Shown: positions 1-6,958 of the stretch, piece after piece
Numbering within the stretch: the stretch's first letter is position 1
Layout: every line of letters starts with the position of its first letter
Source of the DNA: Chitinophaga lutea
Lineage (GTDB): Bacteria > Bacteroidota > Bacteroidia > Chitinophagales > Chitinophagaceae
Direction of reading: 5' to 3'
DNA: 64,000 nucleotides
Assembly (NCBI RefSeq): GCF_003813775.1
Contig: NZ_RPDH01000001.1
Coordinates: 2,852,001 to 2,916,000, forward strand
Translations under genes and position numbers: made by a program
The notes under the pieces: model-generated
Database searches by the model: none
What the model saw: only the letters and a program-made list of their open reading frames with translations
What the model was told of the DNA's origin: nothing

Positions 1-627
1 CAGATCACCAGCCTGCGGCATTCCTTTTTCGAGGCCGGCAGCCAATACCTTCTTGTCAAGTTCACACCCTGCGGTTTTCATGACCTGTTTGCCTGCTCCA
101 TGCAGAAGCTCACCAATGAAGGGACCGACCTTTGCGACATCGCCGGCGCCCCCGCACGGGAGCTGCTCAATCGCTTGCAGGACCTTGCGGCCATGGCGGC
201 GCTTCCTCACGAAGGCGCCACCGGTGAAGACCAACGCCTCTGCGCCGCGGTTTTCCTCGTGGAGCAGTTCCTGTTGAGGCGCCTCGCCGGTTCTACTGGG
301 GAGGTGCTCCGTACGCAACAGATGGCGGGGTATATGGCGGCGATGAAAGGAGATTTCCGGATGGAGGCGTTTTGCCGGGAAGTGAACATCACCCGCAAAT
401 CGCTGGAGCGGCATTTCCTCGAAAGGATCGGCATCACGCCGAAAGTTTACGCCCGCATACTGCGGATGACGCATGTGATGGATATGGTGCGCAGCAACCA
501 TGTGGTACGCCCCCGGGAACTGATCTATACCTGCGGTTATTACGACTATGCCCATCTGCGCCACGAAACGCTGGAGCTCACCGGCATGACGCCGCGGGTG
601 TTGAGAGAGGTGTTCGTACGTTTGTGA
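1..627 (+). CDS. AraC-family transcriptional regulator, C-terminal part (5' end outside window)
   Basis: The reading frame is open from base 1 and ends with TGA at 625-627, so the gene begins upstream of the window; about 208 residues are visible. The last ~90 residues form an AraC-type DNA-binding domain with two helix-turn-helix units: the first around FCREVNITRKSLERHF, the second around IYTCGYYDYAHLRHE, followed by the typical tail TGMTPRVLREVF. The upstream part would be the sensor domain and is too incomplete to assign a ligand. A Met codon at 100 lies in the same frame, but the conserved-looking sequence before it argues that it is internal. Regulator identity is secure; target genes are unknown. 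Confidence 0.85.
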   Translation, partial: QITSLRHSFFEAGSQYLLVKFTPCGFHDLFACSMQKLTNEGTDLCDIAGAPARELLNRLQDLAAMAALPHEGATGEDQRLCAAVFLVEQFLLRRLAGSTGEVLRTQQMAGYMAAMKGDFRMEAFCREVNITRKSLERHFLERIGITPKVYARILRMTHVMDMVRSNHVVRPRELIYTCGYYDYAHLRHETLELTGMTPRVLREVFVRL

Positions 628-728
628 GGATGTGCAGACTGCAGCAGCGCCAGCATTTTGTCTCTTTTTTACAGCTTTATTGACGCCGGGTTACGGAAAT
701 TTGCCGGTCAAACTTAACGACCGGAACC

Positions 729-2489
729 ATGAAATCAATGTTTCAACCCCACCGGCGCATTAGCCGGATCCCTTTTTCCCTGGCCATTTTAATGATGCTT
801 GCCGCCCTGGTCGGCGGATGCCGTAACAAAGACGTGCAGGGCCCGGCCGGAACCGTATCTACCGGCATTACCGGTACGGTAAAAACGATCGACGGGCTGC
901 CCATCCCGGGTGCTGCCGTCACAATCGGTGAACAGACCGTACAATCCGCCGCCAACGGTACTTTTACGATCCCGCAGGTAAAGTTGCCGAAAGACCGGTA
1001 TATCATCTCCTGTACGAAGACAGGCTATTTTTCGCAACAGCGCGGAGAAACGCCCCCGGCCACCGGCGCGGCACATGTGCAGTTCACATTGCAGGTCAAG
1101 ACCATTACGCATACCCTTCAGGCAGATAATGGTGGGCTTGCAGGGCTACCGGACGGTTCCGGTGTGGAACTTCCGGCCGGGGGAGTGGTCAGGGCCGACG
1201 GCAGCGGCTATAGCGGCCCCGTGCAGATGAGCCTGGTGCATCTCGACCCTACCGATCCCAATTTCGCGCAGACCATTCCCGGTGGCGATCTGCAGGCTCT
1301 CCGCACCGACAATTCACCCGTCATATTGTATTCCTACGGCATGCTGCAGGTGGAGATGGAAAGCCCCGGCGGAGAAAAGCTCCAGCTGAAGCAGGGCAAA
1401 ACATCCACCCTCACTATGGTGATCCCTGATGAACAGCTCGCCACCGCGCCGGCTACCATCCCGCTCTGGCATTTTGATGAAGCGGCCGGTATCTGGAAAG
1501 AAGAAGGCAGCGCCACCAAAACGGGTAACCGCTACGTGGGTACGGTCAAACACTTTTCCACCTGGAATTGCGACGATCCCAAACAGCGGGCGACCATTAA
1601 AGGATGCGTCATTCCCACGCCCGGTTGCGGCGGAAGCGGCGGTGCGGGCGTGCCCGGCGTGATGGTATCGGTAGGGCAGACCGTTGTGAATACAGATGAA
1701 AAAGGTAATTATGTCGCCAATGTGCCCGCCGGGATCCCGTTTGAAGTAAGCGTGGAGCCGCGCCTTAACGGCGGCAAGGGCGGTGTGTCGCAATCATTTC
1801 CCGGGCTGGCGCCGCTGGCCGTCGTAACACAGGATTTGTCGCTGCCCTGCGCGCCTGCCGTAACCGGCCGTGTGACCACTTGTGCGGGCGCACCGATGGG
1901 GGCTTTTGTAAGCATGTACCTAGATGGTGAGAATATCGGCAGCGCATTTACTGACGAGAACGCCAGCTTCCGGCTATTTGCCCCGAAGGGGAAAACCGTA
2001 CTGGTACGGGCTTTCGATATGACGGGCAACATGGCGGAGACAACCGTGAAACTGCCGGACAACGATGCCGGTAAAGAAATCGGCCCGATAAGGCTCTGCG
2101 CCGCCACAACGCACCAGGAAACCAGTTTTGTGATCGACGGGGACGGCTACAGTAACCGGCAGTGGGCCATGGCCGGCGGTGCGCCCACTGTATCTACCGG
2201 CATACTTGATGCCAACAGTGATGAAACCATCTGCGTGGTGGTGCATAACGATAACGTACTTAGCCTGACTTTCGAAGGAACTGCCGCCGGCAGCTATAAA
2301 ATGTGCGTGGCCACGCTCAAGCTGAATAACATCATGTATACTTCGGAAACGGTGAATATCAACGTAACCCGCTATGGTAAAGTAGGAGAGCCGATCGAAG
2401 GTACCTTTTCGGGGCAGTTCACGCGTGTGGGCGGCGGCAACGTGCAGATCAAAAACGGGAAATTCGGGGTGATGCGAATCCAGGGCTGA
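729..2489 (+). CDS. Lipoprotein with carboxypeptidase-regulatory-like and CILP/FAM171-like beta domains
   Basis: 586 residues. A signal peptide ends in a lipobox (LVGGC, Cys about residue 31), so it is expected to be an exported lipoprotein. Residues ~45-120 look like a carboxypeptidase D regulatory-like beta-sandwich (GxVxxxDGxPxxGAxVxI pattern with a final GYF). Residues ~135-280 resemble the beta domain shared by CILP and FAM171 proteins: LPAGGVV, a GPVQMSL strand, the block PLWHFDE..GIWKEEG, and HFSTWNCD. Two more Ig-like/regulatory repeats follow (VPGVMVSVGQ, ~305; AVTGRVTTC, ~380), with Cys-rich loops. No catalytic site is visible. It stands alone between an AraC gene and a convergent antiporter gene. 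Function unknown; a surface-exposed structural or binding role is inference. Confidence 0.8.
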   Translation: MKSMFQPHRRISRIPFSLAILMMLAALVGGCRNKDVQGPAGTVSTGITGTVKTIDGLPIPGAAVTIGEQTVQSAANGTFTIPQVKLPKDRYIISCTKTGYFSQQRGETPPATGAAHVQFTLQVKTITHTLQADNGGLAGLPDGSGVELPAGGVVRADGSGYSGPVQMSLVHLDPTDPNFAQTIPGGDLQALRTDNSPVILYSYGMLQVEMESPGGEKLQLKQGKTSTLTMVIPDEQLATAPATIPLWHFDEAAGIWKEEGSATKTGNRYVGTVKHFSTWNCDDPKQRATIKGCVIPTPGCGGSGGAGVPGVMVSVGQTVVNTDEKGNYVANVPAGIPFEVSVEPRLNGGKGGVSQSFPGLAPLAVVTQDLSLPCAPAVTGRVTTCAGAPMGAFVSMYLDGENIGSAFTDENASFRLFAPKGKTVLVRAFDMTGNMAETTVKLPDNDAGKEIGPIRLCAATTHQETSFVIDGDGYSNRQWAMAGGAPTVSTGILDANSDETICVVVHNDNVLSLTFEGTAAGSYKMCVATLKLNNIMYTSETVNINVTRYGKVGEPIEGTFSGQFTRVGGGNVQIKNGKFGVMRIQG

Positions 2490-2512
2490 CGGAACATTCA
2501 TTAAAGGAAAAA

Positions 2513-2537
2513 GGCTCCGGAAGCGGATTCCGGAGCC
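2513..2537. terminator. Bidirectional hairpin terminator between convergent genes
   Basis: Perfect 10-bp inverted repeat (GGCTCCGGAA / TTCCGGAGCC) with a 5-base loop, 24 bases after the lipoprotein stop and just before the antiporter stop on the other strand. A and T runs flank it. Confidence 0.85.
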
Positions 2538-2545
2538 TCTATATT

Positions 2546-3961
2546 TTAAAGCGCTTTATGAGACAGCGCTTTTTGTTTTTTCAAGCCGTACCAGTGATTG
2601 ATGGCATCGAGCAGCGGGCCCGTCATGAAGGTGGTGGCCAGCGCCATCAGCACCATCATGGCGAATACCTGCGGGGTAAGGATGCCCAGTTCGTAACCGA
2701 TATTGAGTACCACCAGTTCCATCAGGCCGCGGGTATTCATCAGCGCGCCGATGGAGAGGGCTTCCTGCCAGGGTTGGCCCACCAGCCTCGCCGTAAGGGC
2801 CGAACCGCCGAATTTGCCGCCTACGGCCACGAGCATGATGGCCGCAAACATCGTCCAGAGGTGGGCGTCGTTCAGCAGCCCGATTTGCGTACGCAGGCCC
2901 GTAAAGGCAAAAAAGATGGGCAGCAGTATCACCACGCTTACGTCTTCCAGTTTGTCCGTCAGCACTTTTTTGATATTGGCTTCAGCCGGCATGATCACAC
3001 CGGCGAGGAATGCGCCGAACAGCAGGTGGATGCCGATCACTTCCGCCAGGTACCCTGCGATGAGCAATACGAAAAAGCCCAGGGCCACTTTGGTTTTGGT
3101 GCCGGACAGCCGCGTCATCCGCCGTTGCAGCCACGGCCGTACCACCAGCAGCATGCCCAGCACAAACACCAGTGCGAGCAGGATGGTGACCAGGGCCGTG
3201 AGCAGTCCGCCGGCTTTGACGATCGCTACCACGATGGCCAATATGCACCAGGCGGTGATATCGTCTGCCGCCGCACAGGTAATGGCCATGGTGCCCAGGG
3301 GAGTGCCCGTCAGGCCCCGTTCCTGCACGATCCTGGCCAGTACCGGGAAGGCCGTGATGCTCATGGCGATGCCCATGAACAGCGCGAACGACAGGAAGTT
3401 GACAGAAGCAGGGGCGTATTGGGTGTACGTAAAATAAGCGAGGCAAACGCCGAGGAAAAAGGGAATGATGATGCTGGCGTGGCTGATCATCACCGCATCG
3501 TGCGCCTTCTGGCGTATTTTGCTGATTTCCAGCTCCATGCCCACGATGAACATAAAAAACGCCAGCCCTATCTGGCTGAGGAATTGCAGGCTGCTCATGG
3601 AGCGGGCCGGAAACAGCCCTTCCATGCCCGCGGGCCAGAAAAGGCCCAGCAAGGAAGGCCCCAATGCGATACCGGCAATGATTTCGCCCACCACCGCGGG
3701 TTGTTTTATTTTCCGTGCGGCGAAGCCGAAAAGGCGCGACACACAAAGGATAACGATGATCTGCAGCAGCAACAGGCTGAGCGGATGCTGCGCATGTGAC
3801 AGCAATTCCGGCAACAGGCCGGCCGGGGCGGCAGTGGCTGCCGGCGCGGCGGCCGTAACGTTCCGCGCAGGCTGCAATTGTTGCCCCTGTGCGATGATGA
3901 GCCATATCAGGGCGGCAAAAACGCCGATGATCAGCGGGTAAAGGAGGTAACTCTTTTTCAT
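2546..3961 (-). CDS. Cation:proton antiporter, CPA superfamily (Na+/H+ exchanger domain)
   Basis: 471 residues from the ATG at 3961. The frame stays open upstream, but that stretch overlaps the neighbouring DoxX-like gene in another frame and has no membrane character, so the start at MKKSYLLYP is preferred. An N-terminal signal/anchor and an Ala/Pro-rich linker (to ~50) precede about 12 hydrophobic segments. Family signs are the PAVVGEIIAGIALGPSLLG block (88-106), the SITAFPVLARIV helix (201-212) and an acidic pair D233-D234 in the AADDITAW segment, the expected ion-binding site. There is no C-terminal TrkA/RCK domain, so it is not a complete Kef channel. It probably exchanges Na+ or K+ for H+ at the inner membrane. 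The exact cation cannot be read from the sequence. Confidence 0.88.
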   Translation of the reverse strand: MKKSYLLYPLIIGVFAALIWLIIAQGQQLQPARNVTAAAPAATAAPAGLLPELLSHAQHPLSLLLLQIIVILCVSRLFGFAARKIKQPAVVGEIIAGIALGPSLLGLFWPAGMEGLFPARSMSSLQFLSQIGLAFFMFIVGMELEISKIRQKAHDAVMISHASIIIPFFLGVCLAYFTYTQYAPASVNFLSFALFMGIAMSITAFPVLARIVQERGLTGTPLGTMAITCAAADDITAWCILAIVVAIVKAGGLLTALVTILLALVFVLGMLLVVRPWLQRRMTRLSGTKTKVALGFFVLLIAGYLAEVIGIHLLFGAFLAGVIMPAEANIKKVLTDKLEDVSVVILLPIFFAFTGLRTQIGLLNDAHLWTMFAAIMLVAVGGKFGGSALTARLVGQPWQEALSIGALMNTRGLMELVVLNIGYELGILTPQVFAMMVLMALATTFMTGPLLDAINHWYGLKKQKALSHKAL

Positions 3962-4014
3962 GTCAGCATTGGTACTGACCGAAATATACGAACTACCTGC
4001 CAGAGTTTCGAGCC

Positions 4015-4410
4015 TTAGTAGCTGAAAGACGCTGAGGGGCCGGCTTTCTGCCGCAGACGTTTGTGGTGATAATAATAAGAGCCGCCTACCAGGGCGATGA
4101 ACAAAATGATCGGGGCCCAGGTGGAGGCGGGGTCGCCGAAAGCGATGTGCGAATACATGGCGCCTACCAGGTCGAAGATGAGACCGGCATACGCCCATTC
4201 CTTCAGGCGGGGGTAACCCGGCACCAGGATGGCGATGATGCCCAGTATTTTGGCGATGCCCAGGAAAGGTACCAACGAAGCCGGGTAACCCAGGCGGGTC
4301 ACGTAAGCCACGGCTTCTGGCCATGAAAGGGCGTCGAAAATAGCGCCGACTCCCATGCCTGCGGCCATCAGGCCGGTCAGTATCCAATAAATAATGTTCG
4401 TTTTTTTCAT
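4015..4410 (-). CDS. DoxX-like small integral membrane protein
   Basis: 131 residues starting MKKTNIIYWILTG; a 24-residue upstream extension in the same frame lacks family features and is crossed by a good promoter box, so the ATG at 4410 is chosen. Four hydrophobic helices, with the hallmark DoxX-type loops LGYPASLVPFLGIAKILG (~40-58) and the conserved WAYAG(L)IFD segment. Family members are membrane proteins of unclear biochemical role, sometimes linked to thiosulfate or thiol redox. It lies 53 bases upstream of the antiporter gene on the same strand, so the two may be cotranscribed. Confidence 0.82.
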   Translation of the reverse strand: MKKTNIIYWILTGLMAAGMGVGAIFDALSWPEAVAYVTRLGYPASLVPFLGIAKILGIIAILVPGYPRLKEWAYAGLIFDLVGAMYSHIAFGDPASTWAPIILFIALVGGSYYYHHKRLRQKAGPSASFSY

Positions 4411-4435
4411 AGCGGGTGTGTTGAAAGGTGTATTG

Positions 4436-4443
4436 CAAAAGTA
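4436..4443 (-). promoter_or_regulatory. Bacteroidota -7 box TACTTTTG for the DoxX-like gene
   Basis: Exact match to the TAnnTTTG consensus of Bacteroidota primary sigma factors on the minus strand, 25 bases upstream of the chosen ATG. No clear TTTG -33 element was found at the usual distance. Confidence 0.5.
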
Positions 4444-4557
4444 GCCGAAACCTTTTTCCCGCACCGGCCGTGAACGAGACATTCTATGTGGTGAAATGCG
4501 ACAAATGCTGATGAAATGCGTTCGTCAGACAATGGGCGGAAAAGTGCAAACTTGCCG

Positions 4558-4565
4558 TATTTTTG
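4558..4565 (+). promoter_or_regulatory. -7 box TATTTTTG directly before the S4-protein start
   Basis: Exact TAnnTTTG match ending only four bases before the ATG at 4570. Transcription would start at or next to the initiation codon, suggesting a leaderless message. Confidence 0.5.
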
Positions 4566-4569
4566 CGCC

Positions 4570-4956
4570 ATGAGCGCAGAAAAACTCCGCCTGGACAAGT
4601 ATCTCTGGGCGATCCGGATATTCAAGACCCGGACGCAGGCCGCTGCCGCCTGTGAATCCGGGAAGGTGAAAATGAATGGTTCCGCCGTGAAGGCGGCCCG
4701 TGCCGTCAATATCGGTGACCAGTACGAAGTGAAAACCGAAGCGAAACGCTGGAAAATAGAGGTGACGGGCCTGCTGGCCAACCGGATGCAGTATTCGGAG
4801 GCTATCAAGTTTTATATCGATATCACGCCGGAAGAGGACAAGCAGTACAACCAGCGCGTGGCCAGCAGCTTCCATACCGGCAAGCGCCCCAGCAAAATAG
4901 GCCGCCCCACCAAAAAGGAACGCCGCGATCTCGACGATTTTATGCAGGAAGATTAA
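4570..4956 (+). CDS. S4-domain RNA-binding protein, Hsp15/HslR-like
   Basis: 128 residues. The S4 RNA-binding domain occupies ~5-60 (LRLDKYLWAIRIFKTRTQA, then SGKVKMNGSAVKAAR and GDQYEV), followed by a basic C-terminal tail (KRPSKIGRPTKKERRDL). This arrangement matches the Hsp15 family, which in E. coli binds stalled 50S subunits carrying nascent chain-tRNA; the same role here is inference from family. The start is MSAEKLRLDKYLW; an 18-residue extension upstream is ignored because it precedes the promoter box. lysA follows 38 bases downstream on the same strand. Confidence 0.88.
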   Translation: MSAEKLRLDKYLWAIRIFKTRTQAAAACESGKVKMNGSAVKAARAVNIGDQYEVKTEAKRWKIEVTGLLANRMQYSEAIKFYIDITPEEDKQYNQRVASSFHTGKRPSKIGRPTKKERRDLDDFMQED

Positions 4957-4994
4957 ATTCTTATTATTTTCGCACATTCAATTGATTCAATACA

Positions 4995-6221
4995 ATGGCT
5001 AAACAAAGCGATGTTCTCAGCGCCGATTTCCTGGTGAAAGTGGCAGAAGAGTTTGGTACCCCGGTTTATGTGTACCATGCCGAAAAGATCAAAACCCAGT
5101 ACGAGAAGTTAAAGAATGCCTTCAGCAAGGCGGACGCACGCTTTTTTTACGCCTGTAAAGCGCTCACGAACATCAACGTGCTGCGTTATATCAATTCCAT
5201 CGGATGCGGGCTCGATACAGTGTCTATCCAGGAGGTGCAACTGGGCCTCAAGGCCGGCTTCGATCCGAAGAACATCATTTTCACTCCCAACTGCGTAGAC
5301 CTCAGCGAGATCATCGCGGCCAAAGACCTGGGCGTGAACATCAATATCGACAACATTTCCATCCTGGAACAGTTCGGCAACAGGTTCGGGGGCAGCTATC
5401 CCATCTGCATCCGCCTGAACCCGCACATCATGGCCGGGGGGAACTTCAAAATATCCACCGGGCACGTAGACAGCAAGTTCGGTATTTCAATCCACCAGAT
5501 CCGCCACATCGAGCGCATCATCAAATCCACCAAACTTAAGGTGACGGGCCTGCACATGCACACCGGTTCCGAGATCAAGGATGTGGACGTTTTCCTGCGC
5601 GGCGTGGAGATCATGTTCGAGCTCACCGAGCATTTTCCCGACCTTGAGTTCATCGACCTCGGCAGCGGCTTCAAAGTGGCCTACCAGCAGGGCGATCCTG
5701 AAACGGACATCGACCTGCTCGGTAAAAAACTCACCGATGCGTTCAACGGTTTTGCGAAATCTTACAAACGCCCGCTGCAGCTTTGGTTTGAGCCGGGCAA
5801 GTTCCTGGTGAGCCAGTGCGGTTATTTTGTGGTGAAAGCCAACGTGATCAAACAAACCACCGCTACCGTATTCGTAGGGGTGAATTCAGGTTTTAACCAC
5901 CTGATCCGCCCGATGTTTTACGATTCATTCCATCTCATCAAAAATATCTCCAATCCCAAGGGCATTGACCGCATCTACACGGTAGTGGGGAATATCTGCG
6001 AAACCGACACTTTCGGCTGGGACCGCAAGATCAACGAAGTGCGGGAAGGCGACTACCTGGTGTTTTACAACGCCGGCGCCTATGGCTTTGAAATGTCGAG
6101 CAACTTCAACTCCCGCCTGAAGCCGGCAGAAGTGCTGGTGAAAAACGGGAAGCCCCACCTGATCCGCAAACGCGATACACTCGAGGATTTGCTGAAAAAC
6201 CAGGTGGAAATCCCGATGTAG
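4995..6221 (+). CDS. lysA: Diaminopimelate decarboxylase
   Basis: 408 residues, normal length. Decarboxylates meso-diaminopimelate to L-lysine, the last step of lysine synthesis, in the cytoplasm with PLP. An alanine-racemase-like TIM barrel comes first, with the PLP lysine K55 in FYACKALTN. Then come the HMHTGS phosphate/PLP block (187-192), the glycine-rich loop DLGSGF (221-226) and the EPGK motif (266-269). The C-terminal beta domain carries C335 in GNICETDTF, the cross-subunit active-site cysteine (usually written CESGD; here CETD). The first ATG after the intergenic gap gives the expected N terminus. The next gene starts four bases after the stop. Confidence 0.95.
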   Translation: MAKQSDVLSADFLVKVAEEFGTPVYVYHAEKIKTQYEKLKNAFSKADARFFYACKALTNINVLRYINSIGCGLDTVSIQEVQLGLKAGFDPKNIIFTPNCVDLSEIIAAKDLGVNINIDNISILEQFGNRFGGSYPICIRLNPHIMAGGNFKISTGHVDSKFGISIHQIRHIERIIKSTKLKVTGLHMHTGSEIKDVDVFLRGVEIMFELTEHFPDLEFIDLGSGFKVAYQQGDPETDIDLLGKKLTDAFNGFAKSYKRPLQLWFEPGKFLVSQCGYFVVKANVIKQTTATVFVGVNSGFNHLIRPMFYDSFHLIKNISNPKGIDRIYTVVGNICETDTFGWDRKINEVREGDYLVFYNAGAYGFEMSSNFNSRLKPAEVLVKNGKPHLIRKRDTLEDLLKNQVEIPM

Positions 6222-6225
6222 GCGT

Positions 6226-6870
6226 ATGGAGGCGCTGATGCAATCGTTGCAGGAAAAGGGGTACGAGCCGCTGGCCCGGTATGGGTTCCGTGAGCTGGTC
6301 ATCCCCCTGCGGGAAGGGCTGCAGACCAAAACTATTTACATTCGTTTATTCTGGTTCTTTTTTCTGCTGGGCTGCGTTGCCGCCGGCGTTTTCGCCGGGT
6401 GGGGCATCGGTTCCGGGGCATTGAAGTTCGGCGCTTTCTGCGGCTGGCTGCTGCTGGGGATTCCCGCCACCTTCCTGCTGGTACCGCTGCACGAAATGGT
6501 GCACGGCCTCATGTTCCGCTGGTACGGCGCCCGCGATGTGCGCTACGGCGTGATCTGGCGCTACCTGATGTTTTATGCCGTGGCACACGCCTACGTAGTG
6601 CATTACCGGCAGTTCCGATACATCGCCATGGCCCCGTTCGCGGTTATTTCACTGCTGTGCGCGGCTGTTTTTCCCTTTGTGGCGACCGGCTGGCAGGCCC
6701 TGCTGCTGGGGCTCTACTGCTTCCATACCCTGTGCTGCGCCGGTGATTTTGGGCTCTGCGCCTACTTTTACAAATACCGGGAACGGAAGCCCGTCAGTTT
6801 CGACGATGCGGACAACGGCATTTCCTATTTTTATGCCCTTCCTGAACCGTCGCATATGGAAAACGCGTAA
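6226..6870 (+). CDS. DUF3267 putative membrane zinc metallopeptidase
   Basis: 214 residues with about four to five hydrophobic segments (~40-60, 70-88, 130-150, 150-170, 170-185). A zincin-type HExxH motif (HEMVH, H89-E90-H93) sits at the end of the second helix, as in DUF3267 proteins, which resemble M50 site-2 proteases. The catalytic role is predicted from the family; substrate unknown. The gene starts four bases after the lysA stop, so it is very probably cotranscribed with lysA, though a functional link is not obvious. Confidence 0.8.
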   Translation: MEALMQSLQEKGYEPLARYGFRELVIPLREGLQTKTIYIRLFWFFFLLGCVAAGVFAGWGIGSGALKFGAFCGWLLLGIPATFLLVPLHEMVHGLMFRWYGARDVRYGVIWRYLMFYAVAHAYVVHYRQFRYIAMAPFAVISLLCAAVFPFVATGWQALLLGLYCFHTLCCAGDFGLCAYFYKYRERKPVSFDDADNGISYFYALPEPSHMENA

Positions 6871-6875
6871 CTTTG
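6868..6875 (+). promoter_or_regulatory. -7 box TAACTTTG upstream of the GAF-domain gene
   Basis: Exact TAnnTTTG match that begins on the stop codon of the preceding gene. It would give a 5' leader of about 75-80 bases for the GAF protein at 6959. Confidence 0.45.
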
Positions 6876-6958
6876 CACTGTTGCATTATTCCCCCAAAGC
6901 ACACAACCTGTTATCCTGCACTGTCGCTGTTCGCGTATGATACTTTTATGACATTTTT

